From: Candidatus Nitromaritima sp. SCGC AAA288-L16
Lineage (GTDB): Bacteria; Nitrospinota; Nitrospinia; Nitrospinales; VA-1
Assembly: GCA_000372225.1 (NCBI GenBank)
Contig: AQTY01000007.1
Span: 47,501-65,910 of the forward strand
Reading direction: 5' to 3'
DNA: 18,410 bases
Shown here: positions 1 to 7,942 of the stretch, one piece after another
How the letters are laid out: every line of letters begins with the position of its first letter
How positions within the stretch are numbered: position 1 is the first letter of the stretch
The notes under the pieces: generated by a model
Told to the model about the DNA's origin: nothing
The model's input: the letters and a program-made list of their open reading frames with translations, nothing else
Database searches by the model: none
Program-made: the position numbers and the translations under genes

Positions 1-376
1 TTGTGGTTACATCATTAGTCATACGGGACATGACTTCCCCGGTACGTCGTTTGACGAAATAACTAACAGACATTTTATGAAGATGATCAAATAATTTTAT
101 TCGGAAATCCGCGATCACTCGCTTTTCTGTGACGTCAAAAAGGTAGTTGTGTATCGTTTGACAAATCAGTTGAACTAGAAATAAAGCGCTTATAGCTAGA
201 GCAATACTATTTAAGTGGTCAAGGTTTTTTTCGACCATTACGATGTCGACCAAATTGCGTATGTAAAGTGGAACTGCTAGGTTTGTTGCTGATGCCGTAA
301 TCAAAAAAACACTCCCAATAATCAGGGTTTTTTTGTATGGCAGGAGTAAGATAAGGAGTCGTTTATAATTTTTCAT
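1..376 (-). CDS. ABC exporter (MsbA/BmrA type), N-terminal fragment, partial at left edge
   Basis: Translating the minus strand from an ATG at 376 gives about 125 codons with no stop before the window edge, so the C-terminal part lies outside. The product starts MKNYKRLLILLLPYKKTL, has a hydrophobic first membrane segment at about residues 15-37 followed by VPLYIRNLVDIVM, and a second at about 58-75. The segment LFDHLHKMSVSYFVKRRTGE, followed by VMSRMTNDV, is the classic intracellular-loop signature of homodimeric type IV ABC exporters (lipid A, lipid or drug export). The ATPase domain is not visible, so the substrate cannot be inferred. The gene is divergent from the mqnP-like gene, with about 150 bp between them. 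No clear Shine-Dalgarno sequence precedes the ATG. Confidence 0.85.
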   Translation of the reverse strand, partial: MKNYKRLLILLLPYKKTLIIGSVFLITASATNLAVPLYIRNLVDIVMVEKNLDHLNSIALAISALFLVQLICQTIHNYLFDVTEKRVIADFRIKLFDHLHKMSVSYFVKRRTGEVMSRMTNDVTT

Positions 377-472
377 ATTAATTGCGATGTATCGTTTGAT
401 TATTTTCTCGTCATGTTAAAGCAAAAACTGCGATATTCAAATTAACAATAGTTGTAAGAAGTTGGGGTGTTT

Positions 473-495
473 GGTGGGTTGTTTTTCAAACCACC
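473..495 (+). other. stem-loop in leader of mqnP-like gene
   Basis: The arms GGTGGGTTG and CAAACCACC pair over nine positions with one mismatch around a five-T loop. The hairpin lies 32 nt before the preferred TTG start at 528. It could be a leader structure or an mRNA-stability element. There is no U-run after it, so it is not a good intrinsic terminator. Confidence 0.35.
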
Positions 496-527
496 TGTTT
501 CTTTACATAAACTTACTAGGGGTACAG

Positions 528-1388
528 TTGGGTTTTTTAAATAAAATTAAAACAATTTTCACGGATATTAAGATTCAGCATACAGTATTTGCTCTGCCAT
601 TTGCTGTGATGAGCGCCTTTCTTGCGGCCGAAGGCGCCCCCGAGTTGGGCACTTTGGCGTGGATTCTAATAGCCTTGTTTGGGGCTAGAAATGGAGCGAT
701 GGCGTTCAATAGAATTGCTGATTCGAAGTTCGATAGATTAAATCCGCGCACAAAGGGCAGGGCCTTGCCCGCTGGTTATGCGACCGCCAAACAGTATTGG
801 TTTTTTTTGATAGTATCCTCTGTCGTTTTCTTGTTCTCTGCGTTCATGTTGAATTCTCTGGCGTTTATTCTTTCGCCGATTGCCTTGGGAATTATTTTTG
901 GATATTCATTTGCCAAGCGTTTTACATCCTTATCGCATTTATGGTTGGGGGTTGCGATCTCAATAGCACCTGTCGGAGCGTGGGTTGCTGTTAGAGAGGA
1001 AATTTCGATAGAATCCCTTATTCTCGGTGCAGCGGTTGTGTTCTGGTTGGTTGGATTCGATATTATTTATTCCTGTATGGATGTTGATTCCGACAGGAGC
1101 AACAACCTTCATTCAATTCCACAGAAACTTGGCGTCGAAACTGCTTTAAATCTTGCTTTTGTTTCGCATTGCGTAATGATACTTTTTCTTCTTTTGTTGC
1201 TTTTTATTTCAGGTTTAGGTGGCTTTTATTTATTTGGAGTGATTCTTGCCTCCGGGCTTTTGTTTTACGAACATTCGCTAGTAAGGGCAGATGATTTATC
1301 GAATGTGAACATAGCCTTTTTTAATGTCAATGGGGTCATAAGTGTTTTGTTAATGGTATTCGTTATTTTAGATTGTACGTGGTATTAA
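528..1388 (+). CDS. mqnP: UbiA-family prenyltransferase, probable MqnP of the futalosine menaquinone pathway
   Basis: Integral membrane aromatic prenyltransferase of about 286 residues. It would attach the polyprenyl side chain to the 1,4-dihydroxy-6-naphthoate-derived ring in menaquinone synthesis. Both Mg-prenyl-diphosphate motifs are visible: NRIADSKFD (N61, D65, D69) and YSCMDVDSD (DxxxD near 185-189), along with KGRALPAG. About eight hydrophobic segments follow the family pattern. An upstream in-frame TTG at 462 would add 22 residues with no homology-like character. The TTG at 528 has AGGGG about 6 nt upstream and gives GFLNKIKTIFTDIKIQHTVF, which matches the usual family N-terminus, so I prefer it. 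mqnE follows 141 bp downstream on the same strand, which supports MqnP rather than UbiA (ubiquinone) or a heme/chlorophyll prenyltransferase. The start is uncertain; the family is not. Confidence 0.88.
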   Translation: MGFLNKIKTIFTDIKIQHTVFALPFAVMSAFLAAEGAPELGTLAWILIALFGARNGAMAFNRIADSKFDRLNPRTKGRALPAGYATAKQYWFFLIVSSVVFLFSAFMLNSLAFILSPIALGIIFGYSFAKRFTSLSHLWLGVAISIAPVGAWVAVREEISIESLILGAAVVFWLVGFDIIYSCMDVDSDRSNNLHSIPQKLGVETALNLAFVSHCVMILFLLLLLFISGLGGFYLFGVILASGLLFYEHSLVRADDLSNVNIAFFNVNGVISVLLMVFVILDCTWY

Positions 1389-1440
1389 CCTTATAGGTTG
1401 CATTTTAATTTGTAGATACTACAATTCTGCAATCATAAAT

Positions 1441-1465
1441 GGTCGAGTCGACCTCTTCTTCTTTT
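1441..1465 (+). terminator. weak possible terminator or attenuator between mqnP and mqnE
   Basis: A perfect inverted repeat GGTCGAGTCGACC (1441-1453) is followed by the pyrimidine run TCTTCTTCTTTT. The stem is only 5-6 bp with a 1-3 nt loop, so termination would be weak. It might tune the mqnP/mqnE ratio. Confidence 0.3.
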
Positions 1466-1529
1466 AAGTCTATATTAGAAAATAGTGTCCAACTGTATTG
1501 ATTTAACGTTTATTTAGTCAGGATTTATT

Positions 1530-2630
1530 ATGTTTTTTAATTTCGAAGATATAAACTTGCAAGCCCTTGAGAAAAAAATTCGTGCTGAGGAGCGTCTCTC
1601 CTTTGATGATGGCGTGATTTTGTGGAACTCCTTTGATCTTTTAGGTGTTGGATACTTAGCAAATATTGTTAGGGAGCGAATGCACGGAAACGACACGTAT
1701 TTTATTCACAATCGGCATATTAACCACACTAACGTTTGTGTAAATACTTGTCAGTTTTGCGCGTTTGGTGTCAAAGAGGGTGATCCTACTGCCTATACCA
1801 AAACTCTTGATGAAATTTTTTCGGATGCGGAACTATATAAAGGTGGTCGGGTCAGCGAATTTCATATCGTAGGCGGGTTGCACCCAGACCTTCCATTCCA
1901 ATATTACCTTGATATGATTTCCGGTCTTAAGGGTCGGTTCCCTGATGTTCATATTCAAGCCTTTACCGCTGTTGAACTTCAGTATTTAGCGCAACTCGCT
2001 AAAAAATCCCTCGAGGAAACTTTGATTGAATTGCATAATGCAGGGTTAGGTTCTATCCCCGGGGGTGGTGCGGAAATTTTTGCTAAGCGAGTTCGAAGAA
2101 AAATCTGTTCTGAAAAAACCAATGCAGAAGAGTGGCTTGATGTTCACCGTACAGTTCACTCGGTGGGAATGAAAAGCAATGCTACAATGCTCTATGGTCA
2201 CGTGGAAAACGCTGAAGATAGGACGGATCATTTGATTCGTTTACGCGAACTTCAGGATAAGACCAATGGTTTTTTGACTTTCATACCATTGGCATTTCAT
2301 CCAGAAAACACAAATCTCAATCACCTTAACAGTACACTTGGGCAGCTTGACCTGAGGGCATTGGCGGTATCACGCCTTATGCTAGATAACTTTCCGCACG
2401 TCAAAGCGTTTTGGATTATGATTACACCTCAAATTGCCCAAATGTCTCTTTCTTTTGGAACTAATGATATGGATGGGACGGTAGTTGAAGAGAAGATCAT
2501 TCATGCTGCTGGAGGAGTTACGGGGCAAATATTTCATAAGAACGTTATTGCCGATATGATTATTGAAGCTGGGCGTATGCCGATGGAGAGAGATACCTTG
2601 TATGAAGAAACCCACGATTACATAGTTTAA
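1530..2630 (+). CDS. mqnE: aminofutalosine synthase (radical SAM) MqnE
   Basis: Radical SAM enzyme of 366 residues. In the family it adds an adenosyl radical to 3-[(1-carboxyvinyl)oxy]benzoate, giving 6-amino-6-deoxyfutalosine, an early cytosolic step of the futalosine menaquinone pathway. The [4Fe-4S] motif CVNTCQFC (C70, C74, C77) has the CX3CX2C spacing. It is followed by AFGVKEGD, the HIVGGLHPDLPF segment, FIPLAFHPENTNL and the C-terminal GTNDMDGTVVEEKIIHAAG, all typical of the MqnE/MqnC/CofH group. Length and the PENTNL segment favour MqnE. The ATG is preceded by CAGGA about 6 nt upstream. The gene sits after the mqnP-like gene and before a terminator. The other futalosine genes (mqnA, B, C, D) are not in the window. 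Family is certain; MqnE rather than MqnC or CofH is highly likely. Confidence 0.93.
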   Translation: MFFNFEDINLQALEKKIRAEERLSFDDGVILWNSFDLLGVGYLANIVRERMHGNDTYFIHNRHINHTNVCVNTCQFCAFGVKEGDPTAYTKTLDEIFSDAELYKGGRVSEFHIVGGLHPDLPFQYYLDMISGLKGRFPDVHIQAFTAVELQYLAQLAKKSLEETLIELHNAGLGSIPGGGAEIFAKRVRRKICSEKTNAEEWLDVHRTVHSVGMKSNATMLYGHVENAEDRTDHLIRLRELQDKTNGFLTFIPLAFHPENTNLNHLNSTLGQLDLRALAVSRLMLDNFPHVKAFWIMITPQIAQMSLSFGTNDMDGTVVEEKIIHAAGGVTGQIFHKNVIADMIIEAGRMPMERDTLYEETHDYIV

Positions 2631-2677
2631 AAAAATAATTTTTCTAAATATTTTTGCTTATTAGGAATAAGTTGATG

Positions 2678-2713
2678 TAAAAAAACTAACTCCCTAAAAG
2701 GAGTTGGCTTTTT
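2678..2713. terminator. bidirectional intrinsic terminator
   Basis: CTAACTCC (2686-2693) pairs with GGAGTTGG (2700-2707), eight pairs including one G-T, around a 6-nt loop. It is flanked by an A-run on the left and a T-run on the right, so it can act on both strands. It lies between the convergent mqnE and the CODH-epsilon-like gene. Confidence 0.85.
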
Positions 2714-2727
2714 AAATTTATAGATTG

Positions 2728-3450
2728 TTATTCAGCGTTTTCGTCCAAGCCTGATTCCAAATCAGCCATAAATAAAACGGCTTCTTCTTTGGATGCAGCG
2801 GCGTTCTTCCTTTTAAACTCCGCTATTCTTTCCAGCTCTTCCTTCCCTTCAGGAGTTAGTGCCCAAGGAGTTATATTACCGTCTTTTTTAACTTTTTTCA
2901 CAGCAGCAATAAGTTTTTCTATCTTTGGGCCGTCTAAGTCTCTAATTGCGAGGAGAGCATCTTCATGCCCGTCATATTGGCAAAGTGCGGTTGTATAGCA
3001 ATTTGTATTAGCTCTAATCATTTTCAATGTAATATTTGCAAAATGGCAATGTATTCCAATCAATGCACAGACTTCAATTTTATTATAATCAATTGTAAGA
3101 TTAGGGTGGCATGGATTAATTACTGCCTCTGGATCAATTTTGGGATAGATAGGGCGGTAATCCGGCATGGGGATTATATTACATCCGGGAATTTCTTTTA
3201 CCAGCTCAAGACTGAGTGTAGCTTTATGGCATGCTGCTTCATTCCATCCCCAAACGATTAGTGGTCCAGGAAAAAGAGTTGGGTTTCTTCGAGTAAGCAT
3301 TTGAATTGCCCAGTGCTCAATTGCCTGATCTTCAGGCACATGCTCACCTTCAACTAATTGCATCCCTGAACCCTTTTCAGGTTGGAAAATATCCTGCATG
3401 GTCGCTGAAGGGGGAAGTATACTGATTGGCCCTACTTGTAATTTACCCAT
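2728..3450 (-). CDS. CODH/ACS epsilon-like subunit associated with 2-oxoacid:ferredoxin oxidoreductase
   Basis: A 240-residue protein without signal peptide or membrane segment. Its character (VGPISILPPSATMQDIF near the start, FPGPLIVWGWNE, MPDYRPIYPKIDPEAVINP, ALIGIHCHFANITLKMIR, TALCQYDGHEDALLAIRD) matches my recollection of the family annotated as carbon monoxide dehydrogenase beta / acetyl-CoA synthase epsilon subunit. Members occur as the fifth subunit of pyruvate or 2-oxoglutarate:ferredoxin oxidoreductases in Hydrogenobacter and nitrite-oxidizing bacteria that use the reductive TCA cycle. This is recognition from memory, not a search. The tail from about residue 175 is Lys/Glu-rich and probably helical. 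The alpha, beta, gamma and delta subunits are not adjacent here; pyrE is upstream. The start is ATG with GGGAG at an 11-nt spacing. A candidate promoter lies at 3603-3631. Confidence 0.55.
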   Translation of the reverse strand: MGKLQVGPISILPPSATMQDIFQPEKGSGMQLVEGEHVPEDQAIEHWAIQMLTRRNPTLFPGPLIVWGWNEAACHKATLSLELVKEIPGCNIIPMPDYRPIYPKIDPEAVINPCHPNLTIDYNKIEVCALIGIHCHFANITLKMIRANTNCYTTALCQYDGHEDALLAIRDLDGPKIEKLIAAVKKVKKDGNITPWALTPEGKEELERIAEFKRKNAAASKEEAVLFMADLESGLDENAE

Positions 3451-3501
3451 CCTGATTTTGTCTCCCGAATCTTAATGCGAAATGTGATTTAATTATCTAT
3501 C

Positions 3502-3519
3502 AATAACTTAAATGTTATT
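3502..3519. promoter_or_regulatory. inverted repeat upstream of the CODH-epsilon-like gene, possible operator
   Basis: AATAAC-N6-GTTATT is a perfect 6-bp-arm inverted repeat, 52-69 nt upstream of the start at 3450 and downstream of the candidate promoter. It could bind a dimeric regulator. In AT-rich DNA such repeats also arise by chance. Confidence 0.25.
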
Positions 3520-3602
3520 AACTATTATTTGTTCAGTTTCTACGTGTAAATATCCCAAGAATCGCGCATATTCCCGCGCTCAAGAGATTTTTAGGACTGG
3601 TA

Positions 3603-3631
3603 ATACTAGTATTATATATTTCGGCTGTCAA
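3603..3631 (-). promoter_or_regulatory. candidate sigma70 promoter for the CODH-epsilon-like gene
   Basis: On the minus strand, consensus TTGACA (3626-3631) is separated by 17 nt from TAGTAT (3603-3608, 4/6 match to the -10). The predicted transcript would have a leader of about 145 nt before the ATG at 3450. It lies in the 251-bp gap downstream of pyrE, which otherwise holds no convincing gene. Confidence 0.4.
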
Positions 3632-3701
3632 TATATTATTGGCACTTCTTACTTTTGACAAACCTACTGATTGCGGCAAGGTAATAAAATTATAGGTGGG
3701 G

Positions 3702-4358
3702 CTATTTCGCTTGATTAACAAATCCGTTTTTACTTCCCCAGTTGAATGGATCGCTGTGCCAGGATTTTAACAAGGAGAACTGTTCGGTGCTTATACTTTT
3801 GTTTTCCCTTGCCAACAATATAAGTTCTTCAAAATTTAAAAGGTGATGTAATTGACAGCGTGCATTTTTAAATTGCTCAATGGCTTTTGAAAAACCGTAG
3901 CTAAAAATGCTCAGGCAATGATCAACTTTACCGCCAACCTCCCGGATGGCAGCGACAGCCTTAAGAGCACTTCCGCCAGTTGATATAAGATCTTCTACCA
4001 CTATTACATTTTGATTTTGGCGTAATACACCTTCTATCTGATTTTTCATCCCATGCTCTTTTGGGTGTGTGCGGACATAAATTAAGGGAGTTTCTAACAA
4101 GTTTGCTAAGCTTGTGGCGGGAGGAATTCCGGCTGTAGCTGTCCCAGCGGTAACATCAACGTCAATTTCTTTGCTCGTAATTACATCTTTAAACCCCTCA
4201 GCAATTAACCGGCGATGTTTTGCGTCTCCCAATAGCAGCCTGTTGTCGTTGTATATGGGCATGCGATATCCCGATGCCCATAAAAATGGAGTTTCAGCTT
4301 CAAGTCGTATCGCACCTATTTCAAGGGAAATTTTAGCGATTTCTTCAGAAAACTTCAT
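3702..4358 (-). CDS. pyrE: orotate phosphoribosyltransferase
   Basis: Type I phosphoribosyltransferase of 218 residues that converts orotate and PRPP to orotidine 5'-phosphate in de novo pyrimidine synthesis in the cytosol. The PRPP-binding loop VIVVEDLISTGGSALKAV (residues 118-135) is intact. The catalytic-loop segment VRTHPKEHGMKNQIEG (95-110) corresponds to the family's lysine-rich flexible loop, and PFLWASGYRMPIYNDNRLLL (24-43) is the orotate-site region. I chose the ATG at 4358 because the extension to 4478 would run inside lptD and adds 40 residues unlike the family. This leaves a 37-nt gap after lptD. No strong Shine-Dalgarno sequence is seen, so pyrE may depend on read-through from the lptD transcript. 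Confidence 0.93.
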   Translation of the reverse strand: MKFSEEIAKISLEIGAIRLEAETPFLWASGYRMPIYNDNRLLLGDAKHRRLIAEGFKDVITSKEIDVDVTAGTATAGIPPATSLANLLETPLIYVRTHPKEHGMKNQIEGVLRQNQNVIVVEDLISTGGSALKAVAAIREVGGKVDHCLSIFSYGFSKAIEQFKNARCQLHHLLNFEELILLARENKSISTEQFSLLKSWHSDPFNWGSKNGFVNQAK

Positions 4359-4395
4359 TGGAGTGTTTTTGCTTAGGTTTATTAGCGATGATACT

Positions 4396-6612
4396 TTAGT
4401 TAATGGTACTTGGAAAGGAAGAGTCTTCAAAATCTCTATGTAAAAACCTTCCTTTACTTCTAGATCCAAAATCACCAAGTCCTCGAAGTTTTATGGTCCA
4501 TAAAAATTGTGTCTGATCATTTCTGTCGTTATTAGTCGCATCCAAATTTCGGTCAATAATGTCAAATGAAAAACCCCAGCACTTGCAGGGGTTATCGTAC
4601 AGTAAGCTAAATTGATTTTCACGAAAAGTCGAAGCTGATTCGTCATAACGTGCACTATATTGTATTCTCCACCCCGGTTTTAATGCCATGTCAAGCGTGC
4701 CGAGCATGTAACTAGGGCCATCTCTTGTCCACCGTCGTTCCATAATCACCCAAAGGTTTTTCACAGGCTTGACACCCGCTTCAAAGTTAAACGTGTTAAT
4801 TAAATCGGTATTGAAATTATAGGATGCGTCAGTATTTAAAATAATTGATTCCATAGGTCGGCTGTCAAAATCAAAAAAAAGGTTGGAGAAGGGGAGTCGG
4901 TCGTCTCCAGATTGTTTTTGCATGGTAGCTTCGCGAATATTATAAGTTTGGGAAATGTTGAAACGTAAAACCTGTTTTGTTTCAAATTGATTAGCGCCTA
5001 TTTTGAACTTTTTTAAAAGTCGCTGCCCAAATTCGTAAGTAATACTGTTGGTAGGAGCACCAATATAATCTATGCTATCGAAGGCTTTGATTTTTAATCG
5101 GTCCCTTTCGTCTATGTCAGGCACATAATTAAAGGTAAGTCTAGGTTCTAAAAGGTGTTTAATTTTGTCGGAGGAATTATCCAAATGATATACCTTGTTA
5201 ACTTTTGGGCCTTGTATGATAGAACGAAAATCAAAAGATTCACGGGTGAAGCTGGGGAGTTTTTTATATTCAGAGCCACTTGTAGTGAGACCTCTTCCGT
5301 AAAATGTTTCCCTTGCTCCAATAGTTGAGGACATGGATAGCCAAGGTGTCAATGCCAATGGAATTGTTAATTGTGGATGAAGATCTAAACGAGAGGTTTT
5401 AAACATAAAATCTTCCTCTTTTTGTGTCTTAAGGTCGGTTACAAACCAGGCTGAACTTGTGTCAAGGTTGAAATAAAATGGAGTACTTCCTATCTGTGTT
5501 TGTTGTAGTTTGTAAGTGATTTTAGGTAGTTCGCCGAGGGTGTCATCTTGAGTATAGCTGGTACTTTCTTTAAACCTCGTCAGGATATCGAGAGAGCTAT
5601 TATCCCATGATTTGTTGACTGAGGCATAAGAATCGGTGTTGCGCCGTGTTCGTTCTTCGATATTATTATTTACTATGCGGTTAAGACTTTGTTGGCTTTC
5701 AAGATCAAGAGATCCTTTGAATTTGAATTTGTTGGGTAGGTCCTGTGTATGTCTGGCTCCAGCCTTCCAGAGGGTGCCTCCCGTCAGATTATCTTTATAA
5801 AGCCTTCCGTTAATTCTTCCTTGCGTGCTGTTTGATCGGACGTAGCGATAATCGACTCCATGTTGCCAGCCACCTAACACGCGGTTTGTATTAAAGGTTG
5901 CATCAGACCATCGATTAATTGCCCAAAAATATTTTTGATCAAACAAAACCCCGTCAATCTTGCTCCAGCCAAAAGTTGGGAATAAAAAGCCACTTTTTCT
6001 CTTCGTGTCCATTGGGAGGTACCCAATTGGTATATAAAGAATTGGAAAATTTTTTACTTTTAAGACCGCTTGGCGAAATAAAGCCCGGTCACCTTTTTTG
6101 ACATCTATAGATTTAGCTTCAATTTTCCAGGCCGGAATAACTCCTTTACATGTTGTTAGAGTGGCGTCATCTAAGATCAAGTGATTAGCAGAAAAATTTT
6201 CTATTTCTTTGGCCGTTAAGCGAACTTGGTTAGATAAAATAGTTTTACTTTCGTATAATTTCCCTTGTTTTGATTTTAGGTCGAAGATTGTCTCCTTCGC
6301 CTTCATTCGAGTTCCATCTTCTCCTTCAAGAATAACGTGCCCTCGTGCTTTACCAATTCCTGTTTTGTTGTTGATCATTATTTTGTCTGCCCACAAAGTT
6401 TGGTTTTTATGTTGCACCTTGACCTGACCCCAAGCGAGTATGCTGCCTTTTTTAGTTACTTGCATGACGTGATCCGCAGATATATGAATAGGATCGTTAT
6501 TTTTGGAAGTGGGAATCTTAGAGTTAGGGTGGGAGGTTTCTTGAGCGCAAACCTCACCCGTTAAGGTGAAGACCAGTGGAAGGAGAAAAATTAGTTTTAA
6601 AATCAGATTCAT
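4396..6612 (-). CDS. lptD: LPS-assembly protein LptD (OstA/Imp)
   Basis: Outer-membrane beta-barrel of 738 residues that, with LptE, inserts lipopolysaccharide into the outer leaflet. A signal peptide occupies residues 1 to about 23. An LptA-like OstA domain follows at about 40-165 (HISADHVMQV, WADKIMINNKTGIGKARGHV). The rest is barrel-rich, with aromatic/polar alternation, and opens with VLKVKNFPILYIPIGYLPMD, typical of LptD. Cysteines expected for the disulfide network are present: C155 in LTTCKG and C676/C678 in NPCKCWGF. The C-terminal pair is CxC here rather than adjacent CC as in E. coli, and the N-terminal Cys (C22) would fall in the cleaved signal. The first 59 nt overlap the end of folC. 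No near Shine-Dalgarno sequence is seen (AGGAGAGG lies about 20 nt away), which suggests translational coupling to folC. Confidence 0.95.
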   Translation of the reverse strand: MNLILKLIFLLPLVFTLTGEVCAQETSHPNSKIPTSKNNDPIHISADHVMQVTKKGSILAWGQVKVQHKNQTLWADKIMINNKTGIGKARGHVILEGEDGTRMKAKETIFDLKSKQGKLYESKTILSNQVRLTAKEIENFSANHLILDDATLTTCKGVIPAWKIEAKSIDVKKGDRALFRQAVLKVKNFPILYIPIGYLPMDTKRKSGFLFPTFGWSKIDGVLFDQKYFWAINRWSDATFNTNRVLGGWQHGVDYRYVRSNSTQGRINGRLYKDNLTGGTLWKAGARHTQDLPNKFKFKGSLDLESQQSLNRIVNNNIEERTRRNTDSYASVNKSWDNSSLDILTRFKESTSYTQDDTLGELPKITYKLQQTQIGSTPFYFNLDTSSAWFVTDLKTQKEEDFMFKTSRLDLHPQLTIPLALTPWLSMSSTIGARETFYGRGLTTSGSEYKKLPSFTRESFDFRSIIQGPKVNKVYHLDNSSDKIKHLLEPRLTFNYVPDIDERDRLKIKAFDSIDYIGAPTNSITYEFGQRLLKKFKIGANQFETKQVLRFNISQTYNIREATMQKQSGDDRLPFSNLFFDFDSRPMESIILNTDASYNFNTDLINTFNFEAGVKPVKNLWVIMERRWTRDGPSYMLGTLDMALKPGWRIQYSARYDESASTFRENQFSLLYDNPCKCWGFSFDIIDRNLDATNNDRNDQTQFLWTIKLRGLGDFGSRSKGRFLHRDFEDSSFPSTIN

Positions 6613-7897
6613 TTTCTAAGTACTGCTTTGCCTCTCCTACGGTGAATATTGAGCCTGTAATACAAACCATATCGTCTGATAGAGCGGTTTGTTTTACCTT
6701 TCTTATTGCCTTCGGGATGCTTTTAATCACCTCACAGGAGGCGTTATACTTTTTTAAAATCCTCTTGAATCGAGTTGGGTTTTCACTTCGCTCTTGATTT
6801 GGGCGTACTAAAATAAAATGGTCGGCAAAACTCGTGAGTTTTTGGAGCATTTCATCAGATTGTTTGTCTTTCATGGCCCCGTAAATGACAAAAACTCTTG
6901 TATATGAGAACAGTTTTTGGGCAGATTTCGCCATTTCCTTGACAGCTGCTGGGTTGTGCGCAATATCAAGAAGTATAGTGGGGCGCGATGAAATAACCTC
7001 CATTCGTCCAGCCCAAGAAGTGTTTTTAAGGCCTGTTCTGATAGATTGTTCGCTAATCTCCTTTCCGGTTCTGCGAGCATGATGCATGCATGCTGACAAA
7101 GCTAAAGCAGCATTGCTTGCCTGAAAACCTCCTGTGAGAGAAATCTCGAGGTCTTTCAAACAGACATCATGGTTCTGATATGTAATAAGCAACGGGGAGT
7201 TTTTGCCTGGGGTCTTTTTAAAAACAAAATGCTCCCCTAAAAACTGTGCATTCGCTGATTTTTGGTCTGATATATTCTTGATTACTTCATGCACCTTTTT
7301 AATTCCTTTAACAGCAAAAACCGTACCACCTTCCTTGATAACCGATGCTTTTTCAAAGGTAATTTCTTCAATCTTGTTACCAAGGTAGGAGGTGTGCTCC
7401 TTGGCTATAGAGGTGATTATGGTTATATCGCCCTTACAAAGACTGGTAGCGTCTAAACGGCCACCCATTCCAACTTCTATCACATTGATATCCGTTTCTT
7501 GCTCGGCAAAATGCAGAAATGCCATCGCGGTGCCAAATTCAAAAAATGTAATGGGTATTTTTAGGTTTTCTACGACATTTTTAATTTTAGCTACGAGCTG
7601 CATCACTTCACTTTCTGTTAGGGGGATCCTATTAATCTGAATTCGCTCGCCAAAATGATTCAAATGTGGAGATGTGTACAGTCCGACTTTGTAGCCTGCA
7701 TTGCGGAGGATTGATTCACAAAAAGCTGCGGTGGACCCTTTGCCGTTTGTCCCCGCTATGTGGATTGATGGAGTATTTAGTTGAGGGTTGCCTAACTCAT
7801 TCAGGACAGCAGAAATATTTTTTAACCCAAGCTTGATTCCTTTTGGGATCAAGCTGTAGAGATAATTTAAGGCTTCTTCAGGTGTTAGCGTTGCCAT
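6554..7897 (-). CDS. folC: bifunctional dihydrofolate synthase / folylpolyglutamate synthase
   Basis: Mur-ligase-fold enzyme of 447 residues that adds L-glutamate to dihydropteroate and further glutamates to folates, using ATP, in the cytosol. The P-loop IAGTNGKGSTAAFCESIL is at about residues 47-64, followed by GLYTSPHLNHFGERIQIN and VIEVGMGGRLDATS. ILLDIAHNPAAVKEMA opens the C-terminal glutamate-ligase domain, and CITGSIFTVGEAKQYLE is the usual C-terminal signature. About 20 extra residues after that signature run into the lptD start. Length fits the family (about 420-450). The ATG at 7897 lies 45 nt after the 210-aa gene. No strong Shine-Dalgarno sequence is visible. Confidence 0.95.
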   Translation of the reverse strand: MATLTPEEALNYLYSLIPKGIKLGLKNISAVLNELGNPQLNTPSIHIAGTNGKGSTAAFCESILRNAGYKVGLYTSPHLNHFGERIQINRIPLTESEVMQLVAKIKNVVENLKIPITFFEFGTAMAFLHFAEQETDINVIEVGMGGRLDATSLCKGDITIITSIAKEHTSYLGNKIEEITFEKASVIKEGGTVFAVKGIKKVHEVIKNISDQKSANAQFLGEHFVFKKTPGKNSPLLITYQNHDVCLKDLEISLTGGFQASNAALALSACMHHARRTGKEISEQSIRTGLKNTSWAGRMEVISSRPTILLDIAHNPAAVKEMAKSAQKLFSYTRVFVIYGAMKDKQSDEMLQKLTSFADHFILVRPNQERSENPTRFKRILKKYNASCEVIKSIPKAIRKVKQTALSDDMVCITGSIFTVGEAKQYLENESDFKTNFSPSTGLHLNG

Positions 7898-7942
7898 AGA
7901 TGATAAAGGTGAATAAATATAGGATTATGGCTCGGTCTGCTT

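Noticed and set aside
462..527. Upstream TTG extension of the mqnP-like gene
   Set aside because: The 22 added residues do not resemble the family, the leader hairpin lies within them, and the TTG at 528 has a better ribosome-binding site.
3533..3721. 62-codon minus-strand reading frame starting at TTG and overlapping the end of pyrE
   Set aside because: It has no ribosome-binding site, no recognisable motif and low-complexity composition, and it contains the candidate promoter for the next gene. I treat the gap as non-coding.
4359..4478. 40-residue N-terminal extension of pyrE
   Set aside because: It lies mostly inside the lptD 3' end, and the family begins near the ATG at 4358.
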